Under the pieces are notes generated by a model, which was given only the letters and a program-made list of their open reading frames with translations, was not told where the DNA came from and searched no databases. From positions 1,685,001 through 1,749,000 of the forward strand of contig NC_057866.1 in the NCBI RefSeq assembly GCF_019393635.1: 64,000 bases of DNA, read 5' to 3'. This document shows, one piece after another, positions 1 to 10,599 of the stretch. The first letter of the stretch is position 1. Every line of letters begins with the position of its first letter. A program made the position numbers and the translations under genes. This stretch comes from Dromiciops gliroides (Eukaryota; Chordata; Mammalia; Microbiotheria; Microbiotheriidae).

Positions 1-1179
1 CCTATGTGCCATTCTGTTCTCTGCGTCTACCCCACTTGGTCAAGGGGGGAGAGGTATATTCCATCCGGAATCCTCTGGAGGGATGGTTGGCTGTCACCTT
101 GGTCAGACATCCTCAGTCTTTCCGGGCTCTTTATCTCGGCAGCATGGATGCTCTAGTATATGTTTTTCTCCTGGTTCTGCCCTATTGACATGTGGTGGTT
201 TGTTCAGATCCTTCTCTGCCACCCCAAAAGAGCTCCCACAAATGTTCTTGCACATCTGGGTCCTTTTCATCTTTCGGTGTTTTCTTTGTGGAATAAGCCT
301 AGGTTGGTATCCCTGGGTCAAGGACACATGCAGGGCGGTACCTTTGTAGGGACAGTCCCAAATTGCTCTCTAGGATCACTGGACGACACCACTAGGTCTC
401 CTAGAGCCTCACCCCTGCCTGCCCGTCTGAGAATCAGGACCATTCTTCCTTTCAGTGGGGAGGACCAAGGCTGTTCTCCATCTGCTCTGCACAGGCTGGG
501 ATGGGAGATGGGCTGGAGGCCTTTCTCAGGGTTTCTCTATCTGGGAATTGTCCTTCCAGGGACTACAGTCCCATCTTCAGATGAGCCCCAGGCCAAGCCG
601 AGCTGAGGGGACCTTCCAAGTTACCCAGCCCCGCCCCTCAGTTTATAGATGAGGAGAGGAGGGGCCCTTGCTCTGGAGCTAGGAGGCCTCCTGAGACCAT
701 CTGATCTCCCTCTTTCTCCTCCTGGTCTATAGATAGATAAGGCTCAAGGAGATTGACCTTCTTAAATCACACAGGTCATTCAGAAGCAGAGCCGAATTCA
801 GTTATAAGTGTGTTTACTCCCAAAAGGAGATTCCTTGACCTAAAAATGTTGGAACACAGAATAGTCTTACTTAATTACTGCCCAGAGACATAAAAACATT
901 GTTGGTAGTGCAGGTGCAGGATCTCTGTTAGAAGCCTCACTTTGACTTAGAACTAAAATTTCCTTGTGGTTCCCTGCTTAATCTCTGAACTGCGCCAAAT
1001 CAACAAAAGGTTAGGGGGTGCTCTTCCTATAAACTCTTAAGGGCTCTCAGGCTCCAGGGTATTCCATTTTGTGACTCCCAAATTCCTTTGGTTTTCCATG
1101 CAAATGAAAAAGAGAAAAAAAGATAAAGACCAAATGCTAAGCCCAGGGGGCAAAGTCATTTTTTCCCCCTATCCTACCT
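1..1179. other. No recognised feature
   Basis: This stretch holds only short chance open frames. I see no splice-bounded exon, no recognisable protein motif and no repeat I can name. Purely degenerate old repeats are possible. Confidence 0.5.
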
Positions 1180-2740
1180 GGCCACATTCTTGCCTTTATT
1201 ACATTGTAGGCACTACCCTTGAAAATAGCTCTCCTATCCCAGTGATTCCTCTTGTCCAGGCTCCACATACCAAGTTCCCTCAACCAGTTTGTTTCTGGCA
1301 TAAACTTGAGGCCTGTTGTCTGCCCCTCTCTGGATGCCTTGCAGCTTGGCCTTTCTAAACTCTGCAGGCCTCCACACAACCCTCTGGATGTGGTCTGGCC
1401 AGGGCAGAGGTCTAAAGAACTCTCTCAATCTTATCTTTGGAAATCTTTCTTAATCAGCTTTTAAAAAAGGCTATGACATCACACTATTGACTTATATTGA
1501 GCTTAGAGTCCACTATGAGGCCCAGATTTTTTTCAAATAAATTAATGTCCAGCTGTATGTACTAGTACCAGTGAAATTGACTTCTTCACCCAAAGTGTAA
1601 GATTTTACATTTATTTCTATTGAAATGCATCCCACCTTTCTAGCACATCAAGATCTTTTAAAACACTGGCTCTGGGGCAGCTAGGTGGCACAGTGGATAG
1701 AGCACTGGCCCTGGAGTCAGGAGTACCTGAGTTCAAATCCAGCCTCAGACACTTGACATGTTGTAGTTGTGTGACCCTGAGCAAGTCACTTAACCCCAAT
1801 TGCCTCAAAAAACAAAACAAAACAAAACAAAAAAAAGCCCACTGGCTCTGCCTTACAGCATATTATCTCTTCCTGCCAACTTTGTGTTATTTGCAAATTT
1901 AAGAATCATCCTGCTTATGCCACATGATCAGAGTTCTTGATAAAAACTTTAAAGAGCCACACACAGATTCCTAAGGTACTCCATTGGGGACCTTCTGCTA
2001 AACTGACGCTGAAGCTGAATCATTAACAGCTGCCCTTGAGGTCTGGCCATTCACCCAGTTCTGAATTTACCTAGGTTTATTATCATCTGGTGCAGCTTTC
2101 CCAAACATTTTGGAGTTGATTCTTCTTACATTCTTAGAAATAATTGAGGACCTTCCAAAGAACTTGACTTTGCGAAGGTTATAGTGATTGGAATTTACTG
2201 TATCATAAATGAAGCTCTTTTCATATGATTAGACTAAGTTCTGACCTCACGGACCCCCTGACATGGCAGAAGGGACCCTTAAGTGTCTCCAGACACCACC
2301 TGGAGAACTGGAAGGATGTCTAGTCCACATCTCTTCAGCCTCTGGAATAAGAGCATGAGGGACTGTGAGATACTTTGCTAAACTCTAGGTAAACTCTACC
2401 TACAGCCTCTCTTCCTCTCCCTCACCTCCACCTCCCACTTTTTCTCCCTCCCTCCATGTATAGTTGATTTAGCCACCCTGGCAAAGATGGGAATAATATT
2501 AGTCTGGCCAGATGTGTTCTTGGCAAAACCATGCTGGATCTTGGTGACCACAGTCTCCCTTTTTTCTTCACTAAGCATCCTTTGGATGATATGTTCTAGA
2601 ATTTTGCAGAGAATCAATGCTCTTTAGTTTAGAATGCTCAGTTGCTTTTAGTTTGCAGGTTCTATTCTCTTCCCATTGTTTGAAAAGGGGACATTTACGC
2701 TTCTTCAATTCTGTAATATCTTCCCTTTTCTCTTACAATG
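1180..2740 (-). mobile_element. CR1/L3-clade LINE relic, minus strand
   Basis: On the minus strand, 2,396-2,617 reads through a frame containing KILEHIIQRML and IQHGF. This matches the reverse-transcriptase region of CR1/L3 LINEs, where a KILE-I motif precedes a QHGF motif. Plus-strand text around 1,880-2,060 and 2,490-2,610 also resembles old amniote CR1 copies. The element is broken by stops and frameshifts and is split by a young SINE at 1,675-1,839. The outer limits are approximate, and the subfamily (CR1 or L3) is inferred. Confidence 0.65.
1675..1839 (+). mobile_element. tRNA-derived CORE-SINE (WSINE1/SINE1_MD type)
   Basis: The copy opens with GGGCAGCTAGGTGGC, has the B-box-like GAGTTCAAATCC, then the CORE tail TGTGACCCTGAGCAAGTCAC, and ends in an (AAAAC)n tail. 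The 11-bp duplication CACTGGCTCTG flanks it at 1,664-1,674 and 1,840-1,850. It is inserted in the older CR1-type LINE. Confidence 0.93.
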
Positions 2741-2995
2741 ATTCATTTTTTCCTTTCTTTGCCTGTCTTCCTTTTAAATTGGTCTATTGATTCTCCTTTG
2801 TTCACATCCTTGGCATTTCCCAGTGACTCTACCATGCCTCCCAAATATCCACCCCTCCCTTGTCAAATAAGCACAAACAAAACAATCAACTTTGGCCAAG
2901 TCCAAAAAGGGTTCCTGCATTCCTCTTTCACAGACCTCATCCTCTCTGCTAAGAGGTGGCCAGTTGTCTTCTTTGTCAACCCTCCAAGTCCCACA

Positions 2996-3182
2996 GTTGT
3001 TATTGTTGAGTTGTTTCAGTCACATCTGACTCTTTGTGACCCCATTTGGGGGTTTTCTTGACAAAGATCCTGAAGTGGTTTTCTGTTTCTTTCTCCAGCT
3101 CATCTGACACATGAGGAAACTGAGGCACACAGTCTGAGGCCAGATTTGAACTGACAAAGAGAACACTTCCTGACTTCAAAGA
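2996..3182 (-). mobile_element. CORE-SINE with RTE-like tail (Mar-1 type), minus strand
   Basis: Read on the minus strand, the sequence has the CORE part (GAGGAAACTGAGGC in plus orientation) followed by GGAGAAAG and a 3' tail with GGGGTCACAAAGAGTCAGATGTGACTGA. That tail resembles the 3' end of RTE/BovB LINEs and is the hallmark of the marsupial Mar-1 SINE family. It is moderately diverged. Confidence 0.8.
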
Positions 3183-3184
3183 CT

Positions 3185-3402
3185 TACTGTAATAACAATA
3201 ATGACTCATTCTCCCATAGTGTGCTAAAGTTTGCAAAGCACTGTATACAGATTGTCTCTCTCCTTTGACCTTCACAATAACTCAAGGAGGTAGGTCGTAT
3301 TAGTGATGTCCATTTTACAGATGAGGAAACAGAATCTGAGAGAGGTTGAGTCACTTACCCAGGGACATACAATGAGCAAGTGCCCAAGGTGGGCTTTGAA
3401 AT
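3185..3402 (-). repeat. MIR-like CORE-SINE, minus strand
   Basis: It contains GCAAAGCACTGTATAC, CATTTTACAGATGAGGAAAC, and GAGTCACTTACCCAGGG, which are the reverse complement of the conserved MIR core and 3' part. It is an old, diverged copy. Confidence 0.7.
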
Positions 3403-4687
3403 TGTGTTAATTAAATTACTGGGGGGCTAGACTGGATTTTCCAAAATATTGCTACTTATAAATTAATCAATATTGCACTCATTTAGGCAGTAAGCATTTA
3501 TTATTAAAGTATATTAAATATTAGTAAAGAATTGACTGCATGGCTTTTAACAGAAGCAGAACCATACCGCCCCCTTCCCTGCCCCCACCCCTGGAAGGGG
3601 CTAAAATTCTAGCTAGTCTGTCTAAAATATCTAATGACTGGTCACCAATAAATTATAAGCTTTAACAAGAGTTTAGACCTTTTTTTTAGAGATTTTTTTT
3701 TGGAGGGGGGCAGGGCAATGAGGGCTAAGTGACTTGCCCAGGGTCACACAGCTAGTAACTGTCAAGTGTCTGAGACTGGATTTGAACTCAGGTCCTCCTG
3801 ACTCCAGGGCCAGTGCTTTATCCACTGCGCCACCTAGCTGCCCAAGAGTTTAGACTTTTAAGCATTTATTAAGGAGAATAAGAATTTGATGAAGAGAGAA
3901 AAAGAGGCCTAGGTGCCTACATCTGTCTATCTCAGGGAGCGTGCATTTTAGCTCCGTTCTCCATGAGAGTCCTGGTGAAAGAGAGTGAGTCCAAACCTTA
4001 CCCCCTTCTTCATCCCACAAGCCTCCTGTGAAACTGGGAACATCCCATCCACATGCACACACATCTCCAAGCTAATTGGCTGGTAGCTTTGATAGACAGT
4101 ACCCACGAGCAAATGTCACTTCCTGATGCCAAGGAAAGCCGAATGGTTTGCTCTCAGATGCCTTCTCCTCATGGCGGAGCTTTCCTACAGTAACTCTCCA
4201 GCAGGTGTCATCACTCCAATCATTACACCCCCCTGCCAGCACTATTTTGTCTCTAATTACCCATATTGGCCTGAGAGAAGAGTGCTCACCAACAGGACAG
4301 CACATTGAGCCTAGAGTACAAGCCAAGAATGGTGACTGCCTTGCGGTCAGACTTTTTCCTCCTTTCCTTACACATGGGTCAAAGCTAATTGACTAGTATC
4401 ATTCAATTCCAATGACTGATGTGACTTGAGGGTGGTCCATATTAAAATGAGCTCTACAGAGATGACATCAGGGTCTAATGGGAGACAGAGCCCCTGAGGG
4501 GCAACTTGAATTTCACATAGGTGTGCCTTAATCTTCTTAGTTCATTGAGCTAGTCAAAGACTATTCTCCACCTCTACTGGACACCCTGCACAGGATTAGA
4601 ACTCCCTCCTAAAAAATTGCCTCTCTAAAGTTGGGGGGGGAGAGAGAAAGGGTCCCCCCAAAATCCATTATCAATAATTTTCTCACA
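3403..4687 (-). mobile_element. Probable endogenous-retrovirus LTR, minus strand, split by a SINE
   Basis: Read on the minus strand, the block opens TGTGAGAAAATTATTG at 4,687. This resembles the start of the solo LTR at 5,211 (TGTGGGAAAATAATGG). It carries an AATAAA polyadenylation signal near 3,870 and could end ..TTAACACA at 3,403. The possible target duplication is imperfect (AAAT at left, AACT at right), so the left boundary is uncertain. A SINE with a perfect duplication sits inside it. No internal retroviral genes are seen. Confidence 0.45.
3679..3843 (-). mobile_element. tRNA-derived CORE-SINE, minus strand
   Basis: It shows the reverse complement of the whole family, ending GCGCCACCTAGCTGCCC at the 5' side of the element. 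The 12-bp duplication AAGAGTTTAGAC flanks it at 3,667-3,678 and 3,844-3,855, so it landed in the older LTR-like sequence. Confidence 0.93.
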
Positions 4688-5206
4688 AACTCAGATCTTC
4701 ATGACTCCATGTTCAGCATCCTTACCCATTGTATTACCCACCTGTTGAGATACTTTGACTAGTGTTCTGAAGTTTTGCATTGTTCAGTCATTCTTCAATC
4801 GACTATTACAAAAAATGTACCTATCAATATTGGGTGGGGGGTACCTAGGACCTTTTCCTCTCTCTTTGATCTCTTTGGGCTGGATGCCTTGCAGTGATAT
4901 CACTGCATCAGAGGCTATATATAATTCAGTGACTTTTCCAGTTGAATCCCAGTTTGGGTTTCAGAAGAGTTGGCCCAATTAACAGCTTTTGTCACAGTGC
5001 ATTCATTCATCATGGATTCCATGAGTTATCCAAGATCCCTGGCAGTGTTAGTGGCTCGGAGATCACATCTCCCAGTTCCTTGTGGATAGGAGGGAGTAGT
5101 TCACCTGGCCAGGTGACTTGAGTATATCTACTTACAGCTAGCTTGTCTTGCTTTATCTGATTATTTATCTTGGGCATCAATGATTTTGCTTTTCCTCTTC
5201 CCCTGT
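4688..5206. other. No recognised feature
   Basis: AT-rich non-coding sequence between two LTR-like blocks. I recognise no coding exon, RNA gene or SINE. Degraded retroelement sequence is possible. Confidence 0.4.
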
Positions 5207-5210
5207 AAAG

Positions 5211-5721
5211 TGTGGGAAAATAATGGGTTTTGGAATGCCCAAGGGGATTGATTGGATTGACTGAGATTGACTGATTTAGCTGATTAACTTAAAGTTAATT
5301 CAATTAAAACCACACCTGCCTGGCTCTCAAGAGGGTGTGTTCTCAGAGGCTGTAGACCTTGACCTCAACAGGGGATCACCCTCAAGTCCAGTGAACCAAT
5401 GGATTTGGGTGATGCAAGCCAATTAGCTTGAAGCAGCAAAAGGACCAACTCTCCTTGGGATGCAGAAGGAGCTTCCACAGCAGTTCATCTCTCAAATAGG
5501 CTGGAGATGGAGGACTTGAGGAAGAACCAAGAGAGGCTGGAGCTCTAGGCTAGAGAGGCCTTTTCTTAGCTTTCTGACCCAGGTGTTCTCTTTTACTAAG
5601 ACCTGTCATGCTTTAGTAAATGCTTAATGCCCCAAAGTGGTGCTAAAGCTTCTCATTTAGAAGTAAACCCTACATTTGGGACAGGAATAAGGTGACCACA
5701 CATTAAATTTTAGACATCACA
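5211..5721 (+). mobile_element. Solo LTR of an endogenous retrovirus
   Basis: The 511-bp block begins TGTGGGAAAATAATGG and ends AGACATCACA, so it has the TG...CA ends of retroviral LTRs with short terminal inverted similarity. The 4-bp duplication AAAG occurs immediately outside at 5,207-5,210 and 5,722-5,725. A weak AGTAAA polyadenylation signal lies at 5,615-5,620. No primer-binding site or gag/pol sequence follows, so it is a solo LTR left by recombination. The 4-bp duplication fits class I (gamma-like) elements; that class is inferred. Confidence 0.78.
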
Positions 5722-5725
5722 AAAG

Positions 5726-6206
5726 GTCATTATCCTTGGCAGAAAAAAAAGAAGCAAAATAAGCAATGAGCAGCTTTATCTTGTGTTTACACACAGTTAT
5801 CATCATTCCACCCCCTGTTGCAGAGTCAGTGCCTGACACATAGTAGGTGCTATAAAAATGCTTATTTCCATTCCCTCCCTCCTTCCACTTCCTAAACAGT
5901 GGTTCATTTTCTTCTTTGTTCCTCCTATTTCTCCCAAGGTAACTTAAATAACATTTGTGTTCACACCTTTTCTCACCACCCTCAGCTCATTTTGAGCTTT
6001 ACAACCCCTGGTATTTTTTTTTAGCATTAAGAGACAAGGAGATGTTTATGTATTTTGTCTAATTTTTGACACAGATTATACCATATTTAAATAAATACAT
6101 TACATTTAAAAGCACTTTTGATTTCAATTTTGAACCCTAGACATGATGTCAAATACTTGTCCACCCATAATTACTTCCCTAGATTGTTCTTTCACTTATC
6201 TTTGTT
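5726..6206. other. AT-rich non-coding sequence
   Basis: It contains a short MIR-like end (AGTGCCTGACACATAGTAGGTGC at about 5,827-5,850) and otherwise nothing I can name. Confidence 0.4.
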
Positions 6207-6215
6207 AAAAATGTA

Positions 6216-6378
6216 GGGGAGGCTAGGTGGCGCAGTGGATAGAGCACCGGCCCTGGATTCAGGAGTTCCTGAGTTCAAATCCGGCCTCAGACACATGACA
6301 CTTACTAGCTGTGTGACCTTGGGCAAGTCACTTAACCCCAATTGCCCTGCAAAAAACAAAACAAAACAAAACAAAAAG
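6216..6378 (+). mobile_element. tRNA-derived CORE-SINE, first of a tandem pair
   Basis: Full-length copy opening GGGGAGGCTAGGTGG and ending in an (AAAAC)n tail. The sequence AAAAATGTA precedes it at 6,207-6,215. It is followed at once by a second copy in the same orientation. Confidence 0.92.
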
Positions 6379-6381
6379 GTA

Positions 6382-6526
6382 GGGGCAGCTAGGTGGTGAA
6401 GTGGATAGAGCACCAGTCCTGGAGTCAGGAGTACCTGAGTTCAAATCCAGCCTCAGACACTTAACACTTACTAGCTGCGTGACCCTGGGCAAGTCACTTA
6501 ACCCCAATTGCCTCACTAAAAAAAAA
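6382..6526 (+). mobile_element. tRNA-derived CORE-SINE, second of a tandem pair
   Basis: Copy opening GGGGCAGCTAGGTGG and ending TTGCCTCACTAAAAAAAAA. The right flank AAAAATGTA matches the left flank of the first copy, and the spacer between the two is AAAAAGGTA. The second copy therefore probably inserted into the tail or duplication of the first. Confidence 0.92.
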
Positions 6527-6527
6527 T

Positions 6528-7390
6528 GTAATAAACATTTTTATTTATAGTTTTGGGTTCTGTGGTAAAAAATGAAAGTTTTTAACTAAAATTTAAGAGT
6601 TGAATGCACATTACTGAAGGACCGCCAGTTTTTGAAGGACCGCCCTTTGGGGAGGAGACCATGACGAACAGGCGTGCGCCTGCTGCTGTTCGGGAGAGTG
6701 TGACCAAGCACGTGAGACTTCTGGGACTCAAGCTTAAAAATGAGGAGAGAACGGAAGTGGGCTCTGGCTCTCGGCACACACATGCTGGCTCAGGTTTGAT
6801 GGGTGTTCGGGTGATCGGCCCTGGTCCTCGGTGGCAGCACATGCTTGACGCCGTTCTCAGCCTGAGAGGTAGCTTTGGGATTCGGTGAGTTTTATAAAAG
6901 AATATAGACTAAGCTTAGATCTAAGACTATTTATTTGAATTTCTACTTTCCTATTTCTCTAATCAGCATCACCTGTTTGTTGGCTAATTAATTCCCAAAC
7001 AATAAAAGCTAAGTAATCCATCTCTAATTAAAGCTCAGAGGTTCTTTCTCTTACTGGTCTGGGAGATATATAAGGGAAAGGTTAAAGGGGAGTTAATGCT
7101 CTTATATCCAATTTTAAATCTCACAGTTCTAATTTTTATCCCTCCTCTCCTTCTCCTGCCCCCTCCCTGATGAGGCAAGCAATAAGATATGGGTATTACA
7201 TGTACGATTATATAAAACATGACCATATTTGTCATTTTGTACAAGCAAACTTGATTAAAAGAAAAAAATAAAAGTAAAAAATAGCCTGCTTCAGTCTGTG
7301 TTCCATCAATATCAGTTCTTTCTTTGGAGGTGGATAGTATGTTTCATCAATAATCCTTTCAGATTGTCTTGGATCACTGTACTACTCTGT
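6528..7390 (-). mobile_element. L1 3'-end fragment, minus strand, split by a solo LTR
   Basis: The pieces 6,528-6,560 and 7,126-7,390 together read as the minus strand of the marsupial L1 3' region, with GTTCTAATTTTTATCCCTCC and, after it, TTCTTTCTTTGGAGGTGGATAG. The same text occurs at 15,740-15,970. The LTR at 6,561-7,125 interrupts it exactly at GTTC. Confidence 0.7.
6561..7125 (+). mobile_element. Solo LTR of an endogenous retrovirus
   Basis: The 565-bp block starts TGTGGTAAAAAATG and ends AAATCTCACA. The 4-bp duplication GTTC flanks it at 6,557-6,560 and 7,126-7,129. A TATA-like TTTATAAAAG lies at 6,891-6,900 and AATAAA at 7,001-7,006, about 110 bp apart. That order gives a plausible U3-R-U5 layout for plus-strand transcription. 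There is no internal retroviral sequence. The 4-bp duplication and the TGTGRKAAAA start are shared with the LTR at 5,211, which suggests related class I elements. Confidence 0.85.
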
Positions 7391-7744
7391 CACTTTTTAA
7401 AACAAGTTACAGATGACAAAGTTTGACAATTCACTTGTGAAATATTTTCCTTTCTGTTAACACTTCATAATTGAATCAAGTACATACTTAACATGTCATA
7501 ACATGAAACTTGACTTACAAAAAATAATAAGCTCATGATTTGAGAGTGTTCCATAACTTTTTTGTTTCTTTGTAAGGTAAGAGTTCTTACATTTCACCTA
7601 AGAGGTATATTCAGAAAAGTTTACAAAATGATATTACAAAATATTGGAAGTGAGCTGTCAAAACAAAATGCCAAAAACCAAGCAGAGGTTCTATTGAAAA
7701 TCAAATCTTTTCATTGTTTTAAATCTTCAGTGTGCCCAAACTAA
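7391..7744. other. No recognised feature
   Basis: AT-rich non-coding DNA without a named repeat or a credible coding frame. Confidence 0.4.
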
Positions 7745-7749
7745 GAAGA

Positions 7750-7812
7750 AAAGGAGAGGAGAGGAGAGGAGAGGAGAGGAGAGGAGGGGAGGGGAGGGGA
7801 GGGGAGGGGAGA
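7750..7812. repeat. (GGAGA)n to (GGGGA)n microsatellite
   Basis: A purine-only pentamer array that changes from GAGAGG-type to GGGGA-type units. It directly abuts the truncated 3' end of the TMEM50A retro-pseudogene and may have replaced it. Confidence 0.95.
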
Positions 7813-8225
<413 letters not shown>

Positions 8226-8430
8226 TTTTCGGAGTATCTAGGAAAGACACCCTGCCCTCCCTCCCCACATCCTCAGCAGGAGGCATGGACTTAGCCAACC
8301 ATCCACTACTCAATTCAACAGTCTGTGGTCACTCAGTGACTCCAGATATTATTCTAACAAGAATGCTTTTGTATTATTCAGCTTCTGTTACACGTCCACA
8401 TATCCCTCTCCTCCACATATCTTTTATGAA
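8226..8430. other. Sequence flanking the TMEM50A retrocopy
   Basis: This lies on the 5' side of the minus-strand retrocopy. It may include the copied 5' untranslated region, but I see no duplication that fixes its end. Confidence 0.3.
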
Positions 8431-8582
8431 TTTTTTTTGGGGGGGGGGTGAGGCAATTGGGGTTAAGTGACTTGCCCAGGGTCACACATCTAGTAAGTGT
8501 CAAGTGTCTGAGATCAGATTTGAACTCAGTTCCTCCTGACTCCAGGGCTGGTGCTCTATCCACTGAGTCACCTAGCTGCCCC
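8431..8582 (-). mobile_element. tRNA-derived CORE-SINE, minus strand
   Basis: It has a T/G-rich tail, then the reverse complement of the CORE (GTGACTTGCCCAGGGTCACAC), the B box (GATTTGAACTCAG) and the head (GAGTCACCTAGCTGCCCC). Confidence 0.92.
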
Positions 8583-8984
8583 TCTACATTTCTTTTAAAG
8601 TGGAAACTGGCTGCTGAGTTCCACAGGGTACACATATCAATATGTTTAGACAGCCCTCTTCCTCATCAGTATTTTTGTTTACTTTGTGTCTTGAGAATTT
8701 CTTGATTGGATACTTTGCATCTCTTTGGACTTGGCTTCTCTGTTTGAGAATTTTAGTTCAGAGATCCTACCTACCTTTCTTCCAAAGCTTTTGAAACCCT
8801 CTCTGCTCAAATCAAGGCTGTATTGGGTTTCCTTGTCTTCATTTTTATCACAAAGTCTAAGATGATGTGGCCATCCATTTCCTTAAGGTTCAAATTATTG
8901 TTTTCTCAGTGACCATTTTGTCTCTGTTGGTGAGAGTCTGATACAACATAGAAGTTCTCCTGTTTGGTATCTCTACCTCTTGAA

Positions 8985-9260
8985 GGTAAAAGTAATTTTA
9001 ATAAAACAATGGACTGTTATGCTGGCAAGGTTGCAGAGAAAAACGGTACACTCATTTATTGCTGGCAAAATTCCAACTAGTAGGATCTTTCTGAAGAGCA
9101 ATCTGGCTCTGAAGCCTAGTATGCAGTGAAAGTTACAGAAATAATCAGACCCTTTGACCCAGTAATTCCATTTGGGGAAATAGACTCTAGAAGTGTTCTT
9201 CAGGGGAGCTGCCAGTGAGGAAAGACCGAGTATCTCACTTTCAGTGTGTATGTAGAGCAT
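8985..9260 (+). mobile_element. Old L1 3' fragment (tentative)
   Basis: The run GCTGGCAAGGTTGCAGAGAA followed by ACTCATTTATTGCTGGC, then CCCTTTGACCCAGTAATTCC, parallels the end of L1 ORF2. Divergence is high. Confidence 0.5.
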
Positions 9261-9409
9261 GAAAACTTTTGCATTGATCTGCCTTGAAGGAATGATAACT
9301 GTATTTTCTCCACAGTTAACTGATTTCTATTGATGCTCAAAATGCAAGCTGGCCTCCCTGCTAGATAAGAAGGTAAAGGGCCTCAAGGAATGTTTCTTCA
9401 CTCTCAAGT

Positions 9410-10221
9410 TGTGGGGGATGAGCAAGTGTTCCTTTAAAGATGTGTAAGAGGCAATTAATATAACTAACAAGATGCTCTAAGCCCTGATACCTTTATCCGG
9501 TGAGAACACGTCTTTTATTGAGTTATAGAATTAATCAAGAATCAAAACTGTAAGCTAGTGAGAATAATTCCTCGACACCTGTACTAAATCAATCAGCCAA
9601 AGGTGTAAACAATGTGGAAGGAAACCACATTGTGTTTGACTAAAGAGAATCATCGCAACTTGTCACTACAAGCTAAAACAGCAAGGCAGTTCAAAATGGT
9701 GCAACACCTCCAACCAAGTCCCTGAGAAGAAGTCACCGGTGGGAGGAGATAATCCCTGTCTTTTCTCTCTACTCCAACCGCATTCCTACCAGAGCATGAC
9801 CTTGTGAACTTTGAAAAAGTCAGAACATTGGGGTTTCCCAACAGTGTCCCCAAAAAGCATTGTTTGATGGCAGTATTTTCACTAGGAGTTGAGGAAAAAA
9901 CTAGACAGACTGAAGACAGATTGTGTCAGACTCTACAAGAGCACCAACCCTCAGAGCTTAGAAGAGAGCTGCAGAAATGTTGGGGAATTTCATGAAGACA
10001 CCACTAAGACAGAAAAAGAGTCTATGCCCTATGCTCTCTCTCTGCTCTGTCCACTTTCCCCAGGAATATTGAATGCACCAAGTAAAAAGTGGAACAAAGA
10101 CTTCTGAGGTTGTTCTAGTACGAACCGTTCTTACTTTATTATCTTAATAAATTCCCCTTTCTAAAAGATAATCTAGTCTGGCTTCATTATTCTCCACGGG
10201 GAATACCTTGCTGGGAGAACA
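9410..10221 (+). mobile_element. Probable LTR of an endogenous retrovirus
   Basis: The block starts TGTGGGGGATGAGC and ends CTGGGAGAACA. The outside flanks CAAGT and CAAGA differ at one base. An AATAAA signal sits at 10,146-10,151, leaving a short U5-like segment, which is the expected LTR layout. The terminal inverted repeat is weak and the duplication is imperfect, so confidence is moderate. No internal retroviral genes adjoin it. Confidence 0.58.
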
Positions 10222-10599
10222 CAAGAAAACACCTTAAAAGCTACCATCAGATCTTGCTTGTTGACTGACTGCCAGAAGAACTCTCAAAAGCATTAGTAAA
10301 GATTGCAAAGTTTTGGGCAAGAGACCGAAGACTTCAGGGGCAGAGGTGTTGTTTCTATCATTACTGTCCCTCAGAGCTGAGGCACGCAAAGAAGAAAAAC
10401 AGACATGGAAGGGAACAGTTAGTTAAGAAGAGTGCCGTCCACATCATCAATGGAATATAGGAAGGGCAGGTTCCTGACAAGGGCTGAAGGACACACAACA
10501 GGCATTCATAAGAACTCAGCTTTTAGATGCCTCGTGAATCAAGCCAAAAGACCTTCCAACTGAAAAGGAAAGTGGAGGGGAAAACTGCCTATGGATATT

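Noticed and set aside
6216..6526. tRNA genes at the SINE heads
   Set aside because: The A/B-box-like promoter belongs to SINEs. The sequences do not fold as full cloverleafs with an intact anticodon arm and carry SINE tails.
6604..6888. 94-codon open frame
   Set aside because: It lies inside the U3 part of a solo LTR and shows no domain.
5211..7125. A single full provirus bounded by the LTRs at 5,211 and 6,561
   Set aside because: Each LTR has its own 4-bp duplication, the two differ in sequence, and the DNA between holds SINEs and L1 but no gag, pol or env.
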